A DNA stretch of 64,000 nt from NCBI RefSeq assembly GCF_009764645.1, contig NZ_RWIM01000125.1, forward strand, positions 62,001 through 126,000, in the 5' to 3' direction. A model generated the notes under the pieces. It searched no databases, was not told the origin of the DNA, and was given only the letters and a program-made list of their open reading frames with translations. Position 1 is the stretch's first letter. Each line of letters starts with the position of its first letter. This DNA comes from Pseudomonas sp. PB106. Lineage in GTDB: Bacteria; Pseudomonadota; Gammaproteobacteria; Pseudomonadales; Pseudomonadaceae. This document shows positions 40,175-50,399 of this stretch, piece by piece. The translations under genes and the position numbers were made by a program.

Positions 40175-43100
40175 CTATTCGAGCTCAGCCGCTTCGTTCG
40201 CCTCGACACTCGCCCCTTCCATTACGGAGGCGGTGCCGTCGATATAGGAAACGAAACCGTTGAGACCGCTCGCGCCACCGATACCCGTCGCTTGCCCCCA
40301 GGTGACGACGCGTTGGTCAGAGGTCAGAGCAATGAAACCGTGGGAGTTGGTGTAAATGGCCACAACGTTGATCAACTGCGCCGCTACCGGAGAGGTATCA
40401 CCGCCGAGCGTTGCATTACCCCAGGCGAAGACACGGCCATCAGCGCAGAGCACGGCAAAGGCATGCGAGGTGCCGACCACCTGAATGGCATTGGTCAACG
40501 CGGCAATGTGGGCAGGCACGACACCGGCAGGTGCGACACCCCAGGCGGCCACACGATTGTTTTCGGTGATGCCGGCAAACGCCTGCCAGGTGGAGGCCAC
40601 ATCAACGAAGCGTAATGCGGCGATACCAGGGAAACTGGCGAGATTGCCGCCATAGCTGGCCTCACCCCAGGCGACCACATTCTTGCTGGTGGTCAGCGCT
40701 ACAAATGCCCGGGCATTGGCACAGCAGAGCCTTTGGATATCGGTGCGGTTGGCGATATCGGCAGGAATAGGTGCGCCGTAACCTGCATTTCCGAAAGCGA
40801 ACAATCGTTTGTTGTGGGTGATGCCCGCATATGCTTGGTAAGAGCAAATGATACGGTCTACGTTGGTAATGCCCGGAATTGGGTTCGCCGGCAGCTTATG
40901 CCCCCACACGACAATACTGCCATCGTTACGTTCGGCACAGAATGACACGCCACCATTGAAGATTCGTTTGATATTGCTCAAACCGCCGGCAGGTAATGCG
41001 CCACCGTACTCCACCCGCCCCCAGCATCGCACTTCCCCAGTAGTGGTAAGGCCGGCAAATGCGTAACCACTGGTAGCTATCGTCTTAAACCCGCTAGGGC
41101 TGACAGTGCCCATACTGCCGCCGCTGGCAGCCTCACCGAAGGGCAGTGCTACCCCATCTCGGCTGAGCGCGACAAAAGCCCCACCTGAGCAAAACACGTT
41201 CTGAATATTCTCCTGAATCAGGTACACCGGCGGAATCGACCCCCCGTAGGAGGCATTGCCAAAACTCGCAAGGTCCCGTCCTCCCGTTGCGCCACCAGCG
41301 GACACCCGAGGGTCACGAATCACCACGACAGCGGCGGCGCCACTCACGTTGGAATCGACACCATTGCCACAGACATTGACCGGGTTGAGCGTGACCTGAT
41401 CGGTCGCCGATCGCACCTGCAACCCTCGCGAGGATGCGGTATCGATGAACTGTGTACCGGCGATCCACGCCGCATCGCCGACATAGCGCCACTCCGAAAG
41501 CATCGGCTGCAGCGTCTGCGCATTGAGTGCCCACATCAGGCAGGGGGCGCTGGAGGAGCGATAAGTATTGGAATTATGCCGTGCGCCCATGACCTTCAGT
41601 CGGCCCGAGCCGATCACGCGGCGAACATCAAAGTTTTTGAAACGCGACGGCTCGTCCGCCCCACCCGCCCTGCGGCGAATGGTGTACCCCAACGTGAAAC
41701 TGCCGCCATTGTGACTTTCGATCACCGCACGGGGGATTCGCATGACCAATTCGCGCCCTTCATCCGTACGCAAAATCGTCCTGACGATGGGCGTTGCACC
41801 ACTTGGCAGCAGCGTCACCACATCGCCTTCCTTGAGCTGCGCCGTCACACCGATCCGAGCGCTGGCCCCCTCGACCGGTACGTCGTCCGGATTGATCTGA
41901 TCACGATTGGCCCCGGTGGCCTCACTGATCGCCGGCAACGGCAACTCTGCGCGTTGTACGCTCAACAACAACACATCAGAAAACTGCTCACCTCCCGCGT
42001 CGCGCTCCACGGTATAGGACACTCTGATGCCCATTTCCTGGTTGGCCTGCACGTAACGCTGGGGCACCTGATGGTTGAAAGGCTTACCGTCACCATTGAA
42101 GGAAATCTGCTCCGCATACGAATAATCACCCTCCGGTGCATCGCCATCCCAAGTCAACGTGAGGTAGTCGCCAAATTTCAGGTCGGCATCGTCGATGACC
42201 ACCGAGGCACCGCGGCTGGCCGTGTCGATCGGATTCAAGACACCCGCCTGATTGGCCTCCAGAACCTTGGGCGGTGCCAACGGTTGTTTCGCACTTGCGC
42301 CGATCGCAACTCGCGTATTGGCACCAAAGCGCTCAGCGCCGGAACCGTTCGTAGGCTCCACCGAATAGCCGATCGTCAGGTTGTAACCCACGTGCTCCTT
42401 GAGAAAATCCTGCGACAAAAAAAACGAAACCGGGATATCAAGATCGCGATCATCGATGTCCACCGAATCCTCGTAGCGCTGCGAATCCTGCGGGTTATCG
42501 GACTGATACCAGAGATAAACGGTCTGCCCCTTCATGTCCTTGAACGGTAGAACGTGTACTTCCGCATCGGCAAATGGCGGCAGTTGTTCGGGATCCAGCA
42601 CACCGTCAACCGCATCCACGACGACGGCCGCTTGCAGATCCGGTTTCGGCTCGCCAACCCTCACGGAGTGGCGCAGGGATTCGGCGGCCAGCGGATCATC
42701 CTTGCTGGTGCCCACCTTGTAATACACCTCGAGCGGGCCGCCATCGATTTTCGCCAGGTAGGTCGCGGCCAGCGGAAACGTCATGTCTCGCCCCGCCTGC
42801 GAGCTACTGATACGCCGTCCGCTGTCATAAAGCTGTTCCACCCCGCCCGGCGCCGTGCCTTGGGCATAGAAGTGCAGCCAGGCTTGGGCGGTAATCCCCG
42901 CATGGGGGGAAACGATGCCGGTGGCGGCCTTGGCAGGATCGACCACAACACCATTGATCGGGAGGATTTTCGGTGCCGGCAGGTTCACCGCACTGCCCTT
43001 GAGCCACACCGTGGTTCGGCTTGATCGGCGCGTTTCACCGGTGCTTTTGCTGGTCAGCTCATAGCGAAAATAAATGTGTTCACGGGCCAGCTGTACCACC

Positions 43101-44152
43101 GTAACGTTGGGCACGAAAAAGCGCACGGTGCTGTTGATCTGAGTGACGGGTTTGGTCTCGCTGAACACCTCCGACTCGACACCACCCATGACTGTCGAAG
43201 CCCACAACCTCACGCTGTCGCCGATCTCGAAGGTTACCGGTCGCGTGACCACGTCAGCCTGAATGTTTTTGCTGCCCAGCGTGGCAAGGTCATAAAACAG
43301 CTCACCGGTGTCCGGATCGACTTGCACTTCATCGAGAATTACCGGACGCAGCAAATCAGGCGTCACTTCGCTGTACACGGTTTTGCGCAACGACCAGTCG
43401 CTGGCGCGGTTATGGACTTCGTCGAGGGGGCGGTAGATGAAAACCTGGTCGCCATTGCCGGCCTTGAGGATGACATCCAGCGGGATCGTGCCCTGAATTT
43501 CCTTGCCGACCTGCTCCATCGTTACCGTGTGATAAAAAAACACGCCGCCAAAACTCAGGGTAATGGCGTCGAACTGACGCATGTTCAGATAGGCCGAAAT
43601 CGCGAATTGCACGCCTTCAGCGGACTCCGCCAATTCGCGGGTAATGCCTCCCGCCGGCACATTCAGCAATCGTGGCGCCAGCAAACGATAGTGCCCAGGG
43701 CGGTCAGGCTCCGGGTCCGTGCCACCCGGCATCAGAAACCGGATAAACACATCCAGCGGCGGAGAGCTGCCGAGGTTTTGGCTCTCACGCATGACTTCGT
43801 AGTGAAATGTCTGAAAGCCTGGCTTGAGCAAATGCCCCGGCAGGAAAACATGGGACGTTTCATTTTCCTGTCCCGCCGCCAGGTTGAATGACAGCAACTC
43901 GACCCGGTCAAGGCTGCTGAAAATACGGATGTTGTCGCCCTCTTCCGCGTTGAGATACGGATCGACATCAACCAGCAGGCCCTTGGCATTCGACGTACAC
44001 ATGCTGCGGTTCACGCCAAAGCGATTGACGTTAGGCGTGCCGTCCGCATCGTGGATCGCCGGAATCTGTCCCGGTATGTACAGCGGCTTTAGCGCCAGAA
44101 TATTCGCGTCCTGTGCAGAAAGCTCTTCCGGTAATACTTCTTCCTTGGTCAT
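40175..44152 (-). CDS. Giant Ig-like repeat protein with RCC1-type beta-propeller
   Basis: 1325 residues. About the first 860 hold six or so Ig-like repeats of about 115 residues, several opening with phrases such as LPAPKILPINGVVDPAKAAT and PLAPPKVLEANQAGVLNPID. A bridging domain with three cysteines follows. The last about 330 residues carry RCC1-like repeats (VRCWGRVEYGG, IVVWGHKLPANPIPGITNVD, LFAFGNAGYGAPIPAD, VVAWGEASYGG, VFAWGNATLGG, VVTWGQATGIG) that should form a beta-propeller. No signal peptide or anchor is visible. It is first in a four-gene unit with the two secreted halovibrin-like proteins. Confidence 0.72.
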   Translation of the reverse strand: MTKEEVLPEELSAQDANILALKPLYIPGQIPAIHDADGTPNVNRFGVNRSMCTSNAKGLLVDVDPYLNAEEGDNIRIFSSLDRVELLSFNLAAGQENETSHVFLPGHLLKPGFQTFHYEVMRESQNLGSSPPLDVFIRFLMPGGTDPEPDRPGHYRLLAPRLLNVPAGGITRELAESAEGVQFAISAYLNMRQFDAITLSFGGVFFYHTVTMEQVGKEIQGTIPLDVILKAGNGDQVFIYRPLDEVHNRASDWSLRKTVYSEVTPDLLRPVILDEVQVDPDTGELFYDLATLGSKNIQADVVTRPVTFEIGDSVRLWASTVMGGVESEVFSETKPVTQINSTVRFFVPNVTVVQLAREHIYFRYELTSKSTGETRRSSRTTVWLKGSAVNLPAPKILPINGVVVDPAKAATGIVSPHAGITAQAWLHFYAQGTAPGGVEQLYDSGRRISSSQAGRDMTFPLAATYLAKIDGGPLEVYYKVGTSKDDPLAAESLRHSVRVGEPKPDLQAAVVVDAVDGVLDPEQLPPFADAEVHVLPFKDMKGQTVYLWYQSDNPQDSQRYEDSVDIDDRDLDIPVSFFLSQDFLKEHVGYNLTIGYSVEPTNGSGAERFGANTRVAIGASAKQPLAPPKVLEANQAGVLNPIDTASRGASVVIDDADLKFGDYLTLTWDGDAPEGDYSYAEQISFNGDGKPFNHQVPQRYVQANQEMGIRVSYTVERDAGGEQFSDVLLLSVQRAELPLPAISEATGANRDQINPDDVPVEGASARIGVTAQLKEGDVVTLLPSGATPIVRTILRTDEGRELVMRIPRAVIESHNGGSFTLGYTIRRRAGGADEPSRFKNFDVRRVIGSGRLKVMGARHNSNTYRSSSAPCLMWALNAQTLQPMLSEWRYVGDAAWIAGTQFIDTASSRGLQVRSATDQVTLNPVNVCGNGVDSNVSGAAAVVVIRDPRVSAGGATGGRDLASFGNASYGGSIPPVYLIQENIQNVFCSGGAFVALSRDGVALPFGEAASGGSMGTVSPSGFKTIATSGYAFAGLTTTGEVRCWGRVEYGGALPAGGLSNIKRIFNGGVSFCAERNDGSIVVWGHKLPANPIPGITNVDRIICSYQAYAGITHNKRLFAFGNAGYGAPIPADIANRTDIQRLCCANARAFVALTTSKNVVAWGEASYGGNLASFPGIAALRFVDVASTWQAFAGITENNRVAAWGVAPAGVVPAHIAALTNAIQVVGTSHAFAVLCADGRVFAWGNATLGGDTSPVAAQLINVVAIYTNSHGFIALTSDQRVVTWGQATGIGGASGLNGFVSYIDGTASVMEGASVEANEAAELE

Positions 44153-44413
44153 TGGATGTCTCCTTGATGCACTGGGGCGCTGGCCTGGATTTGCTCTTTG
44201 GCGCCGGGTACAGCCATTGGGCGACTGAAAGCCAGCCTGCGCAACTGTCAGAAATTACAGGTGGGCGCACATTCCAGACGAACGGTCGGGCGCTTTTTCT
44301 GGGCTTTCAAATGAGCCTGTCACCCACGCGAGATGATGATCTCGTGATCCACCGGCATAATGGCGCGCGGCATCCGACGGTGCCGCCAGAGCTCATCCAT
44401 CCTGGAACGCACG

Positions 44414-45820
<1,407 letters not shown>

Positions 45821-45865
45821 TCTCAATAATGAGACCTAAGTCTCTATCTAAAGACAGATCAAAAA

Positions 45866-45933
45866 CTTCGCGAGCAAGCTCGCTCCCACAGGCTGTCCGC
45901 ATTCCAATTGTGGGAGCGAGCTTGCTCGCGAAG
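45866..45933. repeat. REPIN-type inverted repeat
   Basis: Two 25-base arms (45866-45890 and 45909-45933, containing CGAGCAAGCTCGCTCCCACA) are exact reverse complements around an 18-base loop, as in Pseudomonas REP doublets. It lies between the activator gene and the sigma-54 promoter. Confidence 0.85.
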
Positions 45934-46032
45934 AGGCCAGAACAATCAACGAAAATCTCAGAAAAGAGACAAAAACACTCCAAACACATTAAAAAATCAA
46001 AATAGATCATATATTTCAAATACTTACCCATC

Positions 46033-46048
46033 TGGCACAAATCTCGCT
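46033..46048 (+). promoter_or_regulatory. Sigma-54 promoter of the 3-hydroxybutyrate operon
   Basis: TGGCAC (46033-46038) and TCGCT (46044-46048) give the obligatory GG-N10-GC spacing; the -12 element has TCGC instead of the preferred TTGC. It lies 58 bases before the permease start and just after the gene for a sigma-54 activator. Confidence 0.7.
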
Positions 46049-46105
46049 ACAGCCTCTCCCACACCCGTTTCACCCACAAAAATAACAATTCTGGAGAGAC
46101 ACACC

Positions 46106-47497
46106 ATGAGTGTGATCATTGCCTTGGCGGCCCTCGCGCTGCTGATGCTCGCCGCCTACCGTGGCTACAGCGTTATCCTCTTCGCGCCGATCGCCGCCCT
46201 TGGCGCGGTGCTGCTCACCGACCCATCTGCCGTCGCGCCCGCGTTCACCGGGGTGTTCATGGAGAAAATGGTCGGTTTCATCAAACTGTACTTCCCCGTG
46301 TTCCTGCTCGGCGCCGTGTTCGGCAAGTTGATTGAACTGTCGGGGTTTTCACGCTCTATCGTCGCGGCGGCGATTCGTTTGCTCGGCACCAAGCAAGCGA
46401 TGCTGGTGATCGTCCTGGTTTGCGCCCTGCTCACTTACGGTGGCGTGTCGCTGTTCGTCGTGGTGTTTGCGGTGTATCCGTTTGCCGCCGAAATGTTCCG
46501 CCAGAGCAACATCCCCAAGCGTCTGATCCCGGCGACCATCGCCCTCGGCGCGTTCTCATTCACCATGGACGCCCTGCCCGGCACCCCGCAAATCCAGAAC
46601 ATCATCCCCAGCACCTTCTTCAACACCACCGCGTGGGCGGCGCCGTGGCTGGGCGTGATCGGTACGATTTTCGTATTCTGCACCGGCATGCTGTTTCTTC
46701 AGCGCCAGCGCAACAAGGCGCAACGTGCCGGCGAAGGCTACGGCACCGAACTGCGCAACGAGCCGGAAACCGCTGAAGATCTCAAGCTGCCGAACCCGTG
46801 GATTGCCCTGTCGCCTCTGTTGGCGGTGGGCATCATGAACCTGCTGTTCACCCAGTGGATTCCGCAGTGGTATGGCAAGACCCACAGCCTCGCGCTGCCG
46901 GGCATGGCCGCGCCGGTGACCACTGAAATCGCCAAACTGACGGCGATCTGGGCCGTGCAGGCAGCCTTGCTGATCGGCATCCTGATGGTGCTGGCGTTCG
47001 GCTTCAAAGCGATCCGCAGCAAACTCGCCGAAGGCAGCAAAAGCGCAGTCAGCGGCGCGTTGCTGGCGGCGATGAACACCGCCTCGGAATACGGTTTCGG
47101 TGCGGTGATCGCTTCGCTGCCGGGCTTTCTGGTACTGGCCGACTGGCTCAAGCAAATCCCCAATCCGCTGGTCAACGAAGCCATCACCGTGACGCTGCTG
47201 GCCGGCATCACCGGTTCGGCGTCGGGCGGCATGAGCATCGCCCTGGCGGCGATGTCCGAGCAATTCATCAGCGCCGCGCACGCTGCGAATATTCCACTGG
47301 AAGTGCTGCATCGCGTGGCGGCGATGGCCAGCGGCGGCATGGACACCCTGCCGCACAACGGCGCCGTGATCACCCTGTTGGCGGTGACCGGGTTGACCCA
47401 CCGCGAAGCCTATAAAGACATTTTCTGTATTACGCTGATCAAGACCCTGGCGGTCTTCGTAGTGATCGGCACTTTCTACGCCACTGGCATTGTGTGA
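46106..47497 (+). CDS. GntP-family permease, probable 3-hydroxybutyrate uptake
   Basis: 463 residues with about 12 hydrophobic segments and the GntP family pattern (GKLIELSGFSRSIVAAAIRL, CALLTYGGVSLFVVVFAVYP, ITGSASGGMSIALAAMSE). The inner-membrane proton symporters of this family take up gluconate-like acids. Being the first gene of a unit with 3-hydroxybutyrate dehydrogenase, it probably imports 3-hydroxybutyrate. The start is preceded by GGAGAG; frames extending to 45908 start inside the repeat and are rejected. Confidence 0.85.
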   Translation: MSVIIALAALALLMLAAYRGYSVILFAPIAALGAVLLTDPSAVAPAFTGVFMEKMVGFIKLYFPVFLLGAVFGKLIELSGFSRSIVAAAIRLLGTKQAMLVIVLVCALLTYGGVSLFVVVFAVYPFAAEMFRQSNIPKRLIPATIALGAFSFTMDALPGTPQIQNIIPSTFFNTTAWAAPWLGVIGTIFVFCTGMLFLQRQRNKAQRAGEGYGTELRNEPETAEDLKLPNPWIALSPLLAVGIMNLLFTQWIPQWYGKTHSLALPGMAAPVTTEIAKLTAIWAVQAALLIGILMVLAFGFKAIRSKLAEGSKSAVSGALLAAMNTASEYGFGAVIASLPGFLVLADWLKQIPNPLVNEAITVTLLAGITGSASGGMSIALAAMSEQFISAAHAANIPLEVLHRVAAMASGGMDTLPHNGAVITLLAVTGLTHREAYKDIFCITLIKTLAVFVVIGTFYATGIV

Positions 47498-47504
47498 GGT
47501 ATTG

Positions 47505-48278
47505 ATGACGACTCTTTCCGGCAAAACCGCACTAGTCACCGGCTCCACCAGCGGCATCGGCCTGGGCATCGCACTGAGCCTGGCCAAGGCCGGCGCCAAT
47601 CTGATTCTCAATGGTTTCGGTGATGCCTCGAAGGTCATCGCTGAAGTCGGCCAGTTCGGCGGCAAGGTCGGCCATCATCCGGCCGACGTCAGCGACCCGG
47701 CGCAGATCGCCGACATGATCGCCTACGCCGAGCGCGAGTTCGGTGGTGTCGACATTCTGGTCAATAACGCAGGCATTCAGCACGTCGCGGCGGTGGAAGA
47801 ATTTCCCGTGGAGCGTTGGGATTCGATTATCGCGATCAACCTGTCTTCGGTGTTCCACACTACACGTTTGAGCCTGCCGGGCATGCGCGCCAAGCACTGG
47901 GGGCGGATCATCAACATTGCTTCGGTGCATGGTCAGGTCGGTTCGACCGGCAAAGCTGCGTACGTTGCGGCCAAGCACGGGGTGATCGGTTTGACCAAAG
48001 TGGTCGGGCTGGAAACCGCAACCAGCAACGTCACTTGCAACGCGATCTGCCCGGGCTGGGTGTTGACGCCGCTGGTGCAGAAACAGATTGATGATCGCGC
48101 GGCCAAGGGCATTGAGCCGCAGCAGGCGCAACATGATCTGCTGGCCGAGAAGCAGCCGTCGCTGGAGTTCGTCACGCCGCAGCATTTGGGTGAGTTGGTG
48201 TTGTTCCTGTGCAGCGAGGCTGGCAGCCAGGTGCGCGGCGCAGCTTGGAATATTGATGGTGGCTGGTTGGCCCAATAA
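47505..48278 (+). CDS. bdhA: 3-hydroxybutyrate dehydrogenase
   Basis: 257 residues. A short-chain dehydrogenase with the cofactor motif TALVTGSTSGIGLGIALSLA, NNAG (LVNNAGIQHVAAVEEFP), the catalytic Ser (SVHGQVGS) and Tyr-Lys in AAYVAAKHGVIGL, and the family end RGAAWNIDGGWLAQ. It oxidises (R)-3-hydroxybutyrate to acetoacetate with NAD. The length is that of characterised bacterial enzymes. It follows the permease gene by seven bases. Confidence 0.93.
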   Translation: MTTLSGKTALVTGSTSGIGLGIALSLAKAGANLILNGFGDASKVIAEVGQFGGKVGHHPADVSDPAQIADMIAYAEREFGGVDILVNNAGIQHVAAVEEFPVERWDSIIAINLSSVFHTTRLSLPGMRAKHWGRIINIASVHGQVGSTGKAAYVAAKHGVIGLTKVVGLETATSNVTCNAICPGWVLTPLVQKQIDDRAAKGIEPQQAQHDLLAEKQPSLEFVTPQHLGELVLFLCSEAGSQVRGAAWNIDGGWLAQ

Positions 48279-48296
48279 CCTGCGCCGCCCTCTGTA

Positions 48297-48377
48297 GGAG
48301 TGAGCCTGCTCGCGATAGCTTATTGGCAGTCGCTGATGTGCCGACTGATAAACGGCTATCGCGAGCAGGCTCACTCC
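48297..48377. repeat. REPIN-type inverted repeat
   Basis: A 23-base arm at 48297-48319 containing GGAGTGAGCCTGCTCGCG is the exact reverse complement of 48355-48377. It lies between bdhA and the acetoacetyl-CoA synthetase gene. Confidence 0.85.
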
Positions 48378-48437
48378 CACAGGGGATAGTCGTAGTACCT
48401 GAGCCTTGTGCATGAACCCGATAACAAGAGGCAAGCA

Positions 48438-50393
48438 ATGTCCGACATCCTCTGGCAACCCGATGCCAACCGTATCGCCCAATCGCGCATGGACACTTTC
48501 CGGCGCTCGGTCAATCAGCGCCACGGGCTGAAACTCGACGACTACCCTGCCCTGCACCAATGGAGCATCGAACAGCGCGCTGATTTTTGGCAGGACGTCG
48601 TCGACTGCTTCGATATCCGTTTTCACACCCAGCCCGATGCGGTCCTGCGTGAAAACACGCAAATGCCCAGCGCCGAATGGTTTCCTGGCGCAACGCTGAA
48701 CTTCGCCGAGCATCTGCTGCGTCGTCGTGACGATGCCGTGGCGGTGATTGCAGTCGGTGAAAACGGTCAGCGCGAACAGCTAAGCTGGGCCGAACTGGCC
48801 GAGCATGTCGCCGGGTTCCAGGCGAGTTTGCGGGCTGCCGGTGTGGGTCTCGGTGATCGCGTCGCCGCGTGCATGCCCAACACGTGGCAAACGCTGGTGG
48901 CGATGCTTGCGACCACCAGCCTCGGTGCGATCTGGTCCTGCTCTTCGCCGGATTTCGGCACCCACGGGGTGATCGATCGTTTCGGCCAGATCGAACCGAA
49001 AGTGCTGATCACCTGCGCCGGTTACCGCTACGCCGGCAAAGCCATCGACCAGACCGGCAAACTCAATGAAATTCTCCACCAACTGCCCACGTTGCAGCAG
49101 TTGATCATCGTTCCTTACGCACGCCAAAACGCCCGCACGACGGACTACCGCACTCGCGCCGAAACGAGCCTGTGGGATGAATTTTACGAGCCCGGCGGCG
49201 AGCCGGATTTCATCGCGGTGCCGTTCAATCATCCGCTCTACGTGCTGTATTCAAGCGGCACCACCGGGGTGCCGAAATGCATCGTGCACAGCACCGGCGG
49301 CGTGCTGTTGCAGCACGCCAAGGAACACGGCCTGCATTGTGATCTCGGCCCCGGTGACCGACTGTTTTACTACACCACGTGCGGCTGGATGATGTGGAAC
49401 TGGCTGGTGTCGGCGCTCGCGGTCGGCAGCGCCGTGGTGCTGTACGACGGTTCGCCGTTTTACCCGGACAACCAACGCCTGCTGGACTTGATCGACGACG
49501 AACGCATCAGCGTGTTCGGCACCAGCCCCAAGTTTCTCGCAACACTGGAAAGCAGCGGCATCAAACCACGGCAAAGCCATGCTCTGGACAGCCTGAAAAC
49601 CTTGCTGTGCACGGGTTCGGCGTTATCGCCGCAAAGCTACGATTTCATTTATCGCGATGTTAAACCCGACGTTTGTCTGGCCTCGATGTCGGGCGGCACC
49701 GATATTGTCTCGTGCTTCGTCAACGGCAATCCGCTGTCGCCGGTACGTCGCGGCGAAATCATGGGCAAGAGCCTGGGCATGGCGGTCGAGGTCTGGAACG
49801 ACGCAGGTCAACCGGTGATCGGCGAAAAAGGTGAGTTGGTGTGCACCCGGCATTTTCCGGCGATGCCGATCGGCCTGTGGAATGACGCCGATGGCAGCAA
49901 ACTGCGGCAATCGTATTTCAGCCTGTTTCCCGGCGTCTGGGCTCAGGGCGACTACGCCGAACAATTGCCCCACGGCGCAATGATGATTCACGGCCGCTCG
50001 GATGCCGTACTCAATCCCGGCGGCGTGCGCATCGGCACAGCGGAAATCTATCGTCAGGTTGATAAGGTCCCGCAAGTGCTCGATAGCGTAGCCATCGGCC
50101 AACAATGGCAGGACGATGTACGGGTGGTGCTGTTTGTCCGCCTCGCAGACGGTGTTGAACTGGACGAAACCCTGCAACAGCAGATTCGCCAGGTGATCCG
50201 CGCCAACACCACCCCCCGGCATGTGCCGGCAAAAATCGTCGCGGTGACCGACATTCCGCGCACCATCAGCGGCAAAGTCGTCGAACTGGCGGTGCGCAAT
50301 GTGGTGCATGGCGAAAAGGTCAAGAACACCGACGCGCTGGCCAATCCCGAGGCGCTGGAGCAGTTTCGCGATCGTGACGAACTCAAGGACTGA
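48438..50393 (+). CDS. Acetoacetyl-CoA synthetase
   Basis: 651 residues. ANL-superfamily ligase with AMP-binding motif VLYSSGTTGVPKCIVHSTGG, a conserved YTTCGWMMWNWLVSAL, and the C-terminal RSDAVLNPGGVRIGTAEIYR with the Lys loop PRTISGKVVELAVRNVVHG. The N-terminal part (SDILWQPDANRIAQSRMDTF) is that of acetoacetate-CoA ligases. It converts acetoacetate to acetoacetyl-CoA, which thiolase splits to acetyl-CoA. With bdhA and the permease it completes 3-hydroxybutyrate use, though a REPIN lies between it and bdhA. Confidence 0.93.
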   Translation: MSDILWQPDANRIAQSRMDTFRRSVNQRHGLKLDDYPALHQWSIEQRADFWQDVVDCFDIRFHTQPDAVLRENTQMPSAEWFPGATLNFAEHLLRRRDDAVAVIAVGENGQREQLSWAELAEHVAGFQASLRAAGVGLGDRVAACMPNTWQTLVAMLATTSLGAIWSCSSPDFGTHGVIDRFGQIEPKVLITCAGYRYAGKAIDQTGKLNEILHQLPTLQQLIIVPYARQNARTTDYRTRAETSLWDEFYEPGGEPDFIAVPFNHPLYVLYSSGTTGVPKCIVHSTGGVLLQHAKEHGLHCDLGPGDRLFYYTTCGWMMWNWLVSALAVGSAVVLYDGSPFYPDNQRLLDLIDDERISVFGTSPKFLATLESSGIKPRQSHALDSLKTLLCTGSALSPQSYDFIYRDVKPDVCLASMSGGTDIVSCFVNGNPLSPVRRGEIMGKSLGMAVEVWNDAGQPVIGEKGELVCTRHFPAMPIGLWNDADGSKLRQSYFSLFPGVWAQGDYAEQLPHGAMMIHGRSDAVLNPGGVRIGTAEIYRQVDKVPQVLDSVAIGQQWQDDVRVVLFVRLADGVELDETLQQQIRQVIRANTTPRHVPAKIVAVTDIPRTISGKVVELAVRNVVHGEKVKNTDALANPEALEQFRDRDELKD

Positions 50394-50399
50394 ACAGAC

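Noticed and set aside
41576..42550. 324-codon open frame on the plus strand
   Set aside because: Antisense to the giant Ig/RCC1 gene, which has clear repeats.
45841..45940. Repeats that might look like CRISPR or attenuation signals
   Set aside because: The arms are a single inverted REP doublet without regular spacers.
46556..47665. 369-codon frame opposite the permease and dehydrogenase
   Set aside because: Spans two convincing genes on the other strand and contains no family motif.
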